A stretch of 64,000 nt of DNA. Origin: Pedobacter sp. SYP-B3415. Its GTDB lineage: Bacteria > Bacteroidota > Bacteroidia > Sphingobacteriales > Sphingobacteriaceae. Within the stretch, counting starts at the first letter, position 1. Every line of letters starts with the position of its first letter. Both the position numbers and the translations under genes were made by a program. The stretch covers positions 1 through 64,000 of the forward strand of contig NZ_RXNQ01000031.1 in the NCBI RefSeq assembly GCF_004138205.1. The letters run 5' to 3'. Positions 17,977-26,898 of this stretch are shown here, one piece after another. Under the pieces are notes generated by a model. That model saw nothing but the letters and a program-made list of their open reading frames with translations, ran no database searches and was not told where the DNA came from.

Positions 17977-20900
17977 TTAAAAACGCATCCCCACCGTCAG
18001 GTATGGATACCAGCCTTCTTCCGAATGACCCATCAGGAATTTGACGACCGCAATTTGTGCCGGAGCAAAGTATGGTCCTCCGCCGAGGCCATAGTGCCAT
18101 TTAGATGAAGCTTCTGCGGGTTCCCAAACCCTCCCGGTATCATAAAAACCGATCAGTCCGAATTGCCCAGGCAGAATATAGCTCGCAAAGTCCGCTAATT
18201 TTACGCGCATTTCCAAATTATTATACAAACTGTGCCGGCCGGCAAAGCGATATTGACGAAAGCCTAACAAATTATCCTGTCCACCCAGAAAAGCTGACTG
18301 ATAAAAGGCAGCATGACCTATGCCGAAGGTTCCGCCGGTCCTGTTAGCAAGCACAATTGACCCGCGCATATTCAGGCTCTTATAGAGCGCCAGCTGCGGC
18401 ATAATCTGTGCGTAAGACCGCGCGCCACCGGTTAGGCCTGCCCAGGCCTCGGCCCGAAAGCTGACATACACACCCCATTGCGGAAGCAGCCGGTTATTCC
18501 GCCCGTCCATCAGGTAATGCAGACTCAGCCCGGCATGCATTTTGTTTCGCCCGACAGACAGGCTGTCATAAGAGCCAAGTGATGAAGCCCTGCTGATGAA
18601 ACGCCCCTCATTTTCCTCAGGATCAAGATGATAGTACTGAAGAGACGGCCCGACAAACAGCTGGCTGTTTGCACCCTGCCGCCAGCGCAGGGCAGTTTCA
18701 AGCGTATATAAGTTGAACCGCGTACGGTAAAATCTTTTGTAATCGCCCCTACGGTCAAATGGTGTTTCGTTGCCCCTGCCAAAAAAGTTCATTGTATTGT
18801 TTGGCGCTTTTATATTCAGCTGGGTGAGCAGATCTGCTTTTCCAAGCAGTTGGGTCCATTCGCCATTATATTTAAACTGGAAGGCTTCAGTTGCAAAGGC
18901 GTGCAGGGCAGTAAAGCGGTGCGAACTGGCAAAGGGCTCTTTTCTAAAGCCTTCCTGACGGGTATATTTATACGTGGCACCGAGTAGCAGCCCGTCATCC
19001 AGGTTCAGGCCGGCGTTTAATAAATAAACCGGCACATGATACAGATTAACGGGTACAAAAGCTGTATTCAGGCTGTCGTCTGATGACGTAATCCGGAGCC
19101 TGGATACCGCCGGACCTGTCAGCCTGGCTGCAGCTGTCGTTTTGTACAACCGTATATCGCCTCCGGCGGATGCCATATCAAATTTCTTATCCCCGCCTTT
19201 TGCTATGATCCGCAATCTGACCGGCGAGCCGTCCAGATCAACATGCACGCTGTCTTTTCCGTTGTTCAGGTAAAGCCTTATCTCCTTTGTAATCTGCGGG
19301 TCGAATGACTTGCTGACCAGCGAATCCCTAAGCTGCCCTTCTTTATTGATTTTGCGAACCAACAGACTGGCGCTGCCGTCCGGCATCGCCGTCAGGGAAA
19401 CTGCTTCATTTTTATCGCTCAGCTGGATGTCTGCTATTTTGTTGATGAAGCGGTAAAACTTGTTCATTTCATCGGGCAGGATGGCGCGGCGGGCCTGCAG
19501 CGTATCAAACAGTTCTTTGTACCGCAGTTGGTAAGCCGGTTGCGGAAGCCTGCGCAGCCCTGCCTCAAAAACCTGGTCTGTCATGGCGTCTACAAACGAT
19601 TGTGTCGTGGACTGCCATTGTTCGAGTGGCATAGGGACGAGAATCCTCGAGTCTGTCTGCCTGGCCTCCCAAAGATTGGTATTGATATCTTTGATCTCCT
19701 CAGCAAATCCCTGCATAAAAGGAAGCAGAGATTTTGCTGTAGCGTACCTGACGACAAGGCCTTCTGATTTATAGAAGACCTGGTCACGGTCGCGCGGAAC
19801 AGGAAAATAATGTTTGTTTTTCCCGTCTTTCGTGTAACCCCAGCGCCACTGGTCGCCATGGCGGTCCCAGTCGCCGATGAGCACATCAAGCAGGCGGGCT
19901 TTCAGATACCCGGAACGGTCTATGGTATTGTCGTTGTCGCTGTTAAGGGCGTCGAGCATTTTTGGCGTATTGTCTGACTTTCCCGCTGGTTCCCGCTCTT
20001 CAAGGAGGGCTACAATACCACCGAATGTTTTATTATAAATACCCAGTGCATCTTCAGGTGCCACCACCCCGATAACGGGATTGCTGTGGGGAACACCGGC
20101 AGCGGCTGCCAGCGGCGGCACAGCAAGTGCCGAGAACGGATGCTGTGCCGACATCTGGTCTTCAACGATGTCTTTTGCAAATGTTTCGCGCAGGCGCTCA
20201 GGGATCAGCACATCCGGATATTTCTGAACGCTCCGCAGAACATACTCGCGGCCGGCAGAATCTGCCAGACGTAACGACCTCGACTGGTGCCCCCCGCCAG
20301 GTTTAAGCGGGCGCAATCCGCCGAAGGCTTCAGAGATGCGGATAACGGGCAGCGTTGTGACCTGGGCATATTCACGGCGGTAATTTTCGCCGAATAGCAG
20401 CCGGTGAAAACGGCCAACGCTGTCATACCGGGGCAGTAATGCACGCCTCATGCTATCCTGCGTAAACGAACGGTATATGGCCTGTTCAGCTGACTGCGTC
20501 TGGCTGTATGGCTTGTTATAAGCAAAAACCTCCCTGAAACCTGAGTCGGTCTGTGCATAATAAGTCAGCTGAAGTGATTTATCGCTCATCAGGTCTGCAG
20601 TAACAAAACCTGGCAATACCGACCCGTACAAACTATTGGCTCCCCGCGCCACAAAACTGTGTTTTGCACCTGAGCCGCTCACCACCTGTAAATCATCACC
20701 CTTCTTTATCAGCTGCAGGCCGTGGTCATGACCTGATACGTGGACCAAATTCGGAAAACCGGAGAAAACCCCGTCCACACGTTTGATCATTTCCCGGTAC
20801 TGCGGATGTGGCCTGTCTTCCGGGTTCGGAAAGGTTCGCCTTAAAAAGGGATACAGCGAACCGGCTACCGGCAAGGGTATATACAGCTTAGGGCTGATGG

Positions 20901-21585
20901 CTGTAAAAGGAAACAAATGGTCTTTAAGGTTGTAGTAACCTCCATGCCGGCCGTAAGTCTGGAAAGGATGGTGCATGGCCAGCAGGATGACCTTATTACG
21001 ATTTTTGTAAAAAAGTGCCTCCAATTTTTCTGTTACCTGGTCCTTTGTGCGACAGTCGCAGTCGGCGGTCGTTTCTTTTTCATGCTGAAAAAGCCACCAT
21101 TCGCTGTCGAAAGCCACAATAACCAGATCCTTGCCCACAGGTATTTCTTCCGGCCCCGGACATCCGTCGGCCGGGATAGCCCGGAGTAACGAATCATGCT
21201 GACTTTCAAGGAAAGACCATTGCGCGCGCACCTTGGCGAGGCCCTTGTTTCCCATCCGGTCCCAGTCATGGTTTCCCGGAATAAAATCCACAGGGACACC
21301 GGCCGCCCTGAAAGGCTGGTACTGTGACCGGAGGATCGCTTCCGTTTCAGCGCGTTCTCTGCTGCCCGGTAAGCCCATGCCCCGCGGATAGATGTTGTCA
21401 CCAAGATACATGACCCGGGTCCTTCCTGCTATCACTTTTTCAAGCGCTGTTGTGATCACTCCGCCCTGCTGCCGGTCCATTTCACCGGCATCGCCAATCA
21501 GGATTACGCGCTGCTCAACGCGCAGACGTTGCGCCCGCAGCAACCCGGGCAAACAAAACAGGCCGATAAGGATCCATTTATACAT
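17977..21585 (-). CDS. Calcineurin-like phosphatase fused to kinase-like domain and outer-membrane barrel
   Basis: A 1202-residue fusion. Residues 1-18 are a signal peptide. Residues about 24-330 are a calcineurin-like metallophosphatase with all metal-binding motifs: GDAGEMD (31-37), YLGDNIY (60-66), GNHDWD (104-109), MHHPF (204-208) and GHDHG (285-289). Residues about 415-760 resemble a HipA/Fam20-type kinase fold, with a glycine-rich stretch (GGGH, 430-433), a DWDRH motif (572-576) and a later PRDRDQVF (597-604). The last 330 residues look like a BamA/TamA-type surface-antigen barrel (FRQYRFAGRHSLYNN, GLIGFYDTGRVWEP) ending in Phe. The catalytic domains would face the periplasm or the surface. 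It follows the SdiA-regulated gene with no gap. The kinase-like reading is my inference. Confidence 0.85.
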   Translation of the reverse strand: MYKWILIGLFCLPGLLRAQRLRVEQRVILIGDAGEMDRQQGGVITTALEKVIAGRTRVMYLGDNIYPRGMGLPGSRERAETEAILRSQYQPFRAAGVPVDFIPGNHDWDRMGNKGLAKVRAQWSFLESQHDSLLRAIPADGCPGPEEIPVGKDLVIVAFDSEWWLFQHEKETTADCDCRTKDQVTEKLEALFYKNRNKVILLAMHHPFQTYGRHGGYYNLKDHLFPFTAISPKLYIPLPVAGSLYPFLRRTFPNPEDRPHPQYREMIKRVDGVFSGFPNLVHVSGHDHGLQLIKKGDDLQVVSGSGAKHSFVARGANSLYGSVLPGFVTADLMSDKSLQLTYYAQTDSGFREVFAYNKPYSQTQSAEQAIYRSFTQDSMRRALLPRYDSVGRFHRLLFGENYRREYAQVTTLPVIRISEAFGGLRPLKPGGGHQSRSLRLADSAGREYVLRSVQKYPDVLIPERLRETFAKDIVEDQMSAQHPFSALAVPPLAAAAGVPHSNPVIGVVAPEDALGIYNKTFGGIVALLEEREPAGKSDNTPKMLDALNSDNDNTIDRSGYLKARLLDVLIGDWDRHGDQWRWGYTKDGKNKHYFPVPRDRDQVFYKSEGLVVRYATAKSLLPFMQGFAEEIKDINTNLWEARQTDSRILVPMPLEQWQSTTQSFVDAMTDQVFEAGLRRLPQPAYQLRYKELFDTLQARRAILPDEMNKFYRFINKIADIQLSDKNEAVSLTAMPDGSASLLVRKINKEGQLRDSLVSKSFDPQITKEIRLYLNNGKDSVHVDLDGSPVRLRIIAKGGDKKFDMASAGGDIRLYKTTAAARLTGPAVSRLRITSSDDSLNTAFVPVNLYHVPVYLLNAGLNLDDGLLLGATYKYTRQEGFRKEPFASSHRFTALHAFATEAFQFKYNGEWTQLLGKADLLTQLNIKAPNNTMNFFGRGNETPFDRRGDYKRFYRTRFNLYTLETALRWRQGANSQLFVGPSLQYYHLDPEENEGRFISRASSLGSYDSLSVGRNKMHAGLSLHYLMDGRNNRLLPQWGVYVSFRAEAWAGLTGGARSYAQIMPQLALYKSLNMRGSIVLANRTGGTFGIGHAAFYQSAFLGGQDNLLGFRQYRFAGRHSLYNNLEMRVKLADFASYILPGQFGLIGFYDTGRVWEPAEASSKWHYGLGGGPYFAPAQIAVVKFLMGHSEEGWYPYLTVGMRF

Positions 21586-22446
21586 TTATGGGTGATATTT
21601 GAATTTTAAGATGTTGCCGGCCTCTATCTCAGCCCCCTCATTGGAGATGTAAAGGTTTCCTGACGGGTCGAAAGCGATGCCTTCAGGTTGATTAAAAACA
21701 CTTCCGTCTAAGGCAAACTGGCTTTTTGCTTTCCAGTCTGCCCCGGCAACAACGATAAGTTTATTAAACGAGGAAAGAATAAACCAGTCGCCCGTAACCG
21801 GATGTCGGGCAAGCGCCGACGGCCTGAACGGTTCCGGTTTCTTTTTTTTCTTGCTGGCCCCCGTCTGGACGCCGGTCACACTGAACTGACCCGTAACAGT
21901 AATGCTATCTGCGGCAGCATTAGGCGTAAGCACATACCCGCCTGCGCTTCCAGCCTGGCTCCCCTTGCAGTTTTTACAAAGCATGTATAATCGCTTTTCA
22001 TGCTGATCTGCATACAGGCCCTCATACTCACCTTTTGGGACGAGCTTTTTGTGTATCCTGGCTTCTTCCCCATCAGGTACCGCGGTTGCGGACGCGGGGA
22101 GGCTATAGATCTGACCATTGCTCTTCAAAATAAAAAAATGCTCATTGAGGAATGTTACATCTTCATAGTCGCCGTCGCCGGCAAAGCGGCTGTTTTTCTG
22201 GGCCTTCACCCCCCACTGCTGACGGAAAAGCCTTCCCTCTTCATCCTGTATCGAATAGATTGTGTCAGACTGGCCCGGGCGAAAGCAGATCCCTGAAATC
22301 TCGAGCAGGCTTTCGGGCATGACGAACTTTTCCGGCTTATTAAGGTCATACCCTGCCGGCGATGTGAATGTTTCCTTTTCCCGGCAGGCTGTTACGCCAA
22401 AGGAAAGCAGATATACATAGATGAGATAGCGAAGCTTCATAATCAA
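21586..22446 (-). CDS. SdiA-regulated-like lipoprotein (beta-propeller)
   Basis: A 286-residue lipoprotein with signal peptide and lipobox (SFGVTAC, Cys about residue 21). The mature part carries short strand repeats such as ISGICFRPGQSDTIYSIQD, YEGLYADQHEKRLYMLCKN and PEGIAFDPSGNLYISNEGAE, the pattern of the SdiA-regulated domain, a six-bladed beta-propeller. The name comes from E. coli genes controlled by SdiA and does not state a function. Propellers of this type can bind or hydrolyse phosphate esters or lactones. It overlaps ppk by four bases and abuts the phosphatase-barrel gene, so it is probably an envelope partner of these enzymes. Confidence 0.8.
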   Translation of the reverse strand: MIMKLRYLIYVYLLSFGVTACREKETFTSPAGYDLNKPEKFVMPESLLEISGICFRPGQSDTIYSIQDEEGRLFRQQWGVKAQKNSRFAGDGDYEDVTFLNEHFFILKSNGQIYSLPASATAVPDGEEARIHKKLVPKGEYEGLYADQHEKRLYMLCKNCKGSQAGSAGGYVLTPNAAADSITVTGQFSVTGVQTGASKKKKKPEPFRPSALARHPVTGDWFILSSFNKLIVVAGADWKAKSQFALDGSVFNQPEGIAFDPSGNLYISNEGAEIEAGNILKFKYHP

Positions 22447-24500
22447 GGTGTCGTTGAATGCGTTTCTTTAATCACCGTACTTTGAGCAAGGAATTGATAA
22501 ATTGCTGCCTGCGAGTCGACCGGTTGCTGACTGACGGCCATGGGAATGTTCTCCAACTCGCTGTCCAGCGTAACTGCCTGGAGGTTATCCGCCAGCTGCA
22601 GTCTGATCATTTCGTTAATCTCTTCTTTAAGGCGGGCATCTTTCAGCGGAAAACAAACTTCGATTCGGTTGTAAATATTGCGGTTCATCCAGTCTGCAGA
22701 ACCAAGAAACAACTGTTCGCGAGCGCCCATGCCGAAAATGAAGATCCGCCCGTGTTCAAGGTATCGGCCTACAATACGGCGAATCGTGATATTTTCACTA
22801 AGCCCCGGTATACCCGGAATAAGACAGCAAATACTTCTGATGATTAACTGTACGTGCACGCCTGCGGCTGATGCTTCATACAACTTTGAGATCAGCTTAC
22901 GTTCTTCCAGGTTGTTCATCTTCAACACGATACGCGCCGGCCTGCCGGCCGTGGCTTCACTGATCTCGCCATCTATAAGCTCCATAAATCGTTCCTGCAG
23001 GTTAAATCCGGCCACCAGGAGCTCTGAAAAATGCGGTACAGCTGCCTGTTTTCCTGAACGCAGAAACGCAAACAAATCACCTAAGCCCATAAGGAGGTCC
23101 TGATCAGCGGTAAGCAGAATATGATCTGTATAAAACCTGGCTGTCGTCTCATTCAGATTACCGGTTGCCATCAGGCCCAGATAGGGCATTGCGTTATTCC
23201 GCCGCCTGATCAAAGCAACCTTTGCATGCACTTTCTGATCGTAGCGGCTGTACACAATCGCCACGCCGGCGGCTTTCATTGTCTTCGCCCACCTGATGTT
23301 ATTCGCCTCATCAAACCGCGCCTTGAGTTCAACAAGCACCGTAACGCGTTTGCCGTTCCTGGCCGCAGTGATCAGGCTTCCGGCAATTTTCGACTGGGTG
23401 GCAACTCTGTACAGCGTTACTGATATTTCCAGGACATCGGGATCTGTCGCCGCCTCATTAAAGAAGCGCAGCACCGGACTATAATCCTGGTATGGAGTGT
23501 GGATCAACAGGTCTCCTCTTTCAATCTCCTTATGAAGGCGCTCTGCAGCAGTTAGATCAGGTATTTCGGCAGGCTGTTGCACCGGATACGATGCAGCCCT
23601 GCCTCCTGCCGGTAAGGCAGCAAGATCCTTAAGATTATGATACCGGCCGCCGGCAACCACCATAGCCTTTTCCAGACCCGATGCGGCTATAAGGGCGTAG
23701 AGATGACGCATGCTGATACCCGGTTCATACAAAAGCCGGGTGGCCGTTCCAAGTTCACGCTGCTGCAGCCGCGCTTCCAGGATATCCGGCAGGCGCTCGC
23801 CATATTCCTCAGCAATGTTGAGCTCGGCATCGCGCGTTATTTTCATGTTGTATGCGCCGTTTATGGCATGATCAGGAAACAGGGCAGGCAGGAAAGAACG
23901 AATAATGTCTTCGATAAAAACAATGTGCTCACTGTCCTGGGTTGTGACTTTGACGAAGCGGCCCGCCTCCTCTGCCGGCACATAAACCTGATACAGGCAT
24001 TCAGCACCGGTCCTGTCGGCAGTTACGACCAGTTGGCAAATCCTGTTATTGGCTACCGGCGGAAGCTGTTTCCCCGACTCTACCTTTGAAACTTGCAGTA
24101 AGCCCAGAATTTCATTAAAGAACACAGCGCGAAGCGATGGCAGCAGCGCTTCAGGAAGTTCGCTGCCATAATGGAAACTCAGGCCAAGTTCATTTAACTC
24201 AGGTATAATCGTTTGGGACAAGATCTGGCCAAAACGGGCCTGCTGTGCAGATATGCGTGTAGTTATTCGCGCCTGAACGTTTTCTTCGACAGCACGCTTA
24301 TCCCGGCCGTTGGCGTGCAGCGCCATAACAACAGGCATCCTCACGCGATAAAATTCGTCGAGATTCGATGAGAATATAGACAGAAAACGAATTCTTTCCA
24401 TTAACGGAACGCCAGGCTTGCCCGCTTCTTCCAGCACCCGGCCGTTAAAACCGGTCCAGCTCAAATCACGATTGTAAAATACCGGCCTTGTCATAATCAA
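22443..24500 (-). CDS. ppk1: Polyphosphate kinase 1
   Basis: A 685-residue enzyme that makes long-chain inorganic polyphosphate from ATP, reversibly. Domains in order: N-terminal helical domain (FYNRDLSWTGFNGRVLEEA and SIFSSNLDEFYRVRM), head domain, then two phospholipase-D-like catalytic domains. The His that is autophosphorylated is H425 in DQKVHAKVAL, and the second conserved His is H583 in LEHGRIFIF. Both are present, with the ATP-site Tyr/Arg region (SVTLYRVA). The length fits the family (about 690). It overlaps the HD gene upstream and the SdiA-regulated gene downstream by four bases each, so translation is coupled. Start at the first or third codon (Met). Confidence 0.95.
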   Translation of the reverse strand: MIMTRPVFYNRDLSWTGFNGRVLEEAGKPGVPLMERIRFLSIFSSNLDEFYRVRMPVVMALHANGRDKRAVEENVQARITTRISAQQARFGQILSQTIIPELNELGLSFHYGSELPEALLPSLRAVFFNEILGLLQVSKVESGKQLPPVANNRICQLVVTADRTGAECLYQVYVPAEEAGRFVKVTTQDSEHIVFIEDIIRSFLPALFPDHAINGAYNMKITRDAELNIAEEYGERLPDILEARLQQRELGTATRLLYEPGISMRHLYALIAASGLEKAMVVAGGRYHNLKDLAALPAGGRAASYPVQQPAEIPDLTAAERLHKEIERGDLLIHTPYQDYSPVLRFFNEAATDPDVLEISVTLYRVATQSKIAGSLITAARNGKRVTVLVELKARFDEANNIRWAKTMKAAGVAIVYSRYDQKVHAKVALIRRRNNAMPYLGLMATGNLNETTARFYTDHILLTADQDLLMGLGDLFAFLRSGKQAAVPHFSELLVAGFNLQERFMELIDGEISEATAGRPARIVLKMNNLEERKLISKLYEASAAGVHVQLIIRSICCLIPGIPGLSENITIRRIVGRYLEHGRIFIFGMGAREQLFLGSADWMNRNIYNRIEVCFPLKDARLKEEINEMIRLQLADNLQAVTLDSELENIPMAVSQQPVDSQAAIYQFLAQSTVIKETHSTTP

Positions 24501-25702
24501 TAGTCTGCAAAGGCAGCGATAATAAAGGCGAGCACAGCGGCGACGATGCCAAACATAAACACATTATAGGCCACGCGGAGGTAACGGTATTTGTGACCAA
24601 GCACTACGCCCTGCGAATACACATCGCGGATGAGGCTTCCGTATAAAAAGTCCTTACTATCCATCATCTTATGCATGCCCATGCTGTAATCGTCCAGGCT
24701 CATGCGATAAAAATTCCCAAAAAAAAGCAGGTTTACCTTTTTCTGCTCGATGTCTTCATGACTGAACACGCCACGCGGAAGCGAAGGCCTGGTGGCCAGG
24801 ATGGAAAAAACCATTGTTGTCACACAAACCAGCAGCAGCAAAAGGGTCGGAATGATCATTTGCGGTTCGTCTTCGATCTTACGCAGCAGAATACTGATTA
24901 CAATTGACAAGATGATCGACGTCGTTGAAATCATAATATGGGCCTTGTTATCGGCCATATCACTCAGACGCTGATGGTTGCCCGAACTGATGCGGAACAT
25001 GGTTTCGATCCCCCGCTCCGGCCGGTCAGACTTTGACTTTTTATTGGGCTCCGCGGCTTGTATCTCCGGCGCAGGCGCCAGCGCAGCTTTACCGGCTGTT
25101 TCGGCTAACTTTTCGGCACGCGCTTCGAGCCGCTTCAGGTTACGCGCTTTTCCGGCTTCCAGTTTTTGCCGGGCATAATCCGTGTGGTAACGGTGCGAAC
25201 GGAGCAACGCGATGGTCTTTTCGCGCCATTTATCTTTATCAATTGTCTGCGCCGTGCACAATTGTGCTTCCTTACGCATCACCCGGTTCCGCTCTTTAAA
25301 ATCCTCAGTCCCAAGATGAAAAAGATCTGCATCGCAAAGTATTTGTTCAACAAGCGTTTCCGGTCTTTGCGGTATCCTGGTAGCCAGGATGCATTGTTCG
25401 ATCGCTTCAATGGTTCCTACGGGTACCGACAGGCGCTGCAGATATGCTTTCGCATCGGCCGCGCTTTGAAGTTCGTGTTCCCCGACGTTAGTGAGGTAGC
25501 CGATATCATGGAACCAGGCGGCAGCCATGACAACAAAAAAATCCTGATCGTTTAATTTATAATGTACGGCCAGTTCAGAAGCATGGCGAACAACAGACTC
25601 TGTATGTGAGAGGTTATGATAAACCAGGTCAGCATTGGCGGCAACCGCAAACCGGCCCGCAATTTCCTGCCTGATCCCTTCGAGCAATTCAGGGTAATTC
25701 AT
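24497..25702 (-). CDS. HD-domain phosphohydrolase fused to Pycsar effector (PycTM) domain
   Basis: A 401-residue fusion. Residues 1-175 are an HD phosphohydrolase domain with the metal-binding set His33 (YHNLSHT), His65-Asp66 (WFHDIG) and Asp in CDADLFHL (124-128). Residues 180-230 are a charged, Ala/Lys-rich linker. Residues 235-400 match the Pycsar effector PycTM (DUF5706) domain, with membrane helices at about 258-273, 283-302 and 377-397 and the motifs ADNKAHIMISTTS and DDYSMGMHKMMDSKDFLYGS. PycTM proteins in Pycsar defence respond to cCMP or cUMP and damage the membrane. Here an HD domain takes the place of a nearby cyclase. First gene of the operon; the -7-like TATATTTA lies 10 bases before ATG. 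Domain calls are firm, the role is open. Confidence 0.88.
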   Translation of the reverse strand: MNYPELLEGIRQEIAGRFAVAANADLVYHNLSHTESVVRHASELAVHYKLNDQDFFVVMAAAWFHDIGYLTNVGEHELQSAADAKAYLQRLSVPVGTIEAIEQCILATRIPQRPETLVEQILCDADLFHLGTEDFKERNRVMRKEAQLCTAQTIDKDKWREKTIALLRSHRYHTDYARQKLEAGKARNLKRLEARAEKLAETAGKAALAPAPEIQAAEPNKKSKSDRPERGIETMFRISSGNHQRLSDMADNKAHIMISTTSIILSIVISILLRKIEDEPQMIIPTLLLLLVCVTTMVFSILATRPSLPRGVFSHEDIEQKKVNLLFFGNFYRMSLDDYSMGMHKMMDSKDFLYGSLIRDVYSQGVVLGHKYRYLRVAYNVFMFGIVAAVLAFIIAAFADY

Positions 25703-25872
25703 GTGCTAAATATACAGGAATTTACATGCTGGCGGATAAAATTTATCCATCAGCATGTGAATTCGCAAGCCCTGGTCCTATGCATTTAGAAAATAAGTAG
25801 GCAGCATTTCATGCTTATTTTTATCTTCGGGGGCGCGCTTTTACAGGCCGCAACGACACTTATTAATCAAAC

Positions 25873-26898
25873 ATGCTCAACAGACGAAAATTCATACAAG
25901 GTTCGGTCCTCTCAGCGTCGTTTCTGGCGGCGCAGAAAAGTTTCGGCGCAGCCATCCTGAAACCCGCTGCCGGGAAGCCGGTCGTCATTTCAACATGGGA
26001 TTTTGGCATCCCGGCAAATAAGGCCGCCTGGACCATCCTGTCAAAAAATGGGGCTGCACTTGATGCGGTTGAAAAAGGTGTACGCGTGCCTGAGGCAGAC
26101 CCTGCAATACAAACTGTTGGTTACGGCGGATTACCTGACCGGGATGGAAAAGTTACCTTAGATGCCTGCATTATGGACAATAATGGCAACTGCGGTTCTG
26201 TGGCCGGTATGGAGCATATCAAACACCCGATATCTGTAGCCCGCCTGGTAATGGAAAAAACGCCGCATGTCATGCTTGTAGGCGACGGCGCATTCCAATT
26301 TGCCCTTGAGAATGGTTTCAAAAAGGAAAACCTGCTTACGGCAGAGTCAGAGAAGGCCTGGAAAGAATGGCTGAAGAAAGCAAAGTATGAGCCTGTGATC
26401 AATATAGAGAACAAGACGTATAGAGTTGCACCTACCAGGTTACCGGGAAATCAATACAACCATGATACAATCGGAATGCTGGCACTTGATGCCCAGGGAA
26501 ACCTTTCGGGCGCTTGTACAACCAGCGGAATGGCCTTCAAACTGCACGGTCGTGTAGGCGACAGCCCAATTATCGGTGCCGGACTGTATGTAGACAACGA
26601 GGTTGGCGGTGCCACATCAACCGGTGTAGGCGAAGAGGTAATCAGGAATGTTGGCAGCTTCCTGGTTGTCGAACTGATGCGGCAGGGTTATTCACCGGAA
26701 GCAGCCTGCAAAGAGGCCGTCATGCGCATCATCAGGAAAAAACCTGAAACCGCTAAAAATATACAGGTAGGTTTTCTCGCGCTGAACAAAAAGGGAGAAT
26801 ATGGCGCGTATGCTATCCAGAAAGGTTTCAGTTATGCGGTTTGCAACGCTGACAAGCAGGATACGCTTATTAAGGGTAAAAGCTACTATCAGTCATGA
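25873..26898 (+). CDS. N4-(beta-N-acetylglucosaminyl)-L-asparaginase (glycosylasparaginase)
   Basis: A 341-residue Ntn-hydrolase that splits the GlcNAc-asparagine bond left after glycoprotein breakdown. The N-terminus (MLNRRKFIQGSVLSASFLAA) has twin Arg and reads as a Tat or Sec signal, so the enzyme is exported. The self-cleavage site is HD-T199 in QYNHDTIGMLALD, with the substrate-binding GRVGDSPIIGAGLYVD and GGATSTGVGE after it. Family length is about 320-350. The stop overlaps the CutC start (ATGA), so both belong to one transcript. The family is certain. Confidence 0.92.
   Translation: MLNRRKFIQGSVLSASFLAAQKSFGAAILKPAAGKPVVISTWDFGIPANKAAWTILSKNGAALDAVEKGVRVPEADPAIQTVGYGGLPDRDGKVTLDACIMDNNGNCGSVAGMEHIKHPISVARLVMEKTPHVMLVGDGAFQFALENGFKKENLLTAESEKAWKEWLKKAKYEPVINIENKTYRVAPTRLPGNQYNHDTIGMLALDAQGNLSGACTTSGMAFKLHGRVGDSPIIGAGLYVDNEVGGATSTGVGEEVIRNVGSFLVVELMRQGYSPEAACKEAVMRIIRKKPETAKNIQVGFLALNKKGEYGAYAIQKGFSYAVCNADKQDTLIKGKSYYQS

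Noticed and set aside
24497..25702. Complete Pycsar defence system
   Set aside because: Only the effector domain is present. No PycC cyclase or other defence gene lies nearby, and the neighbours are polyphosphate-related.
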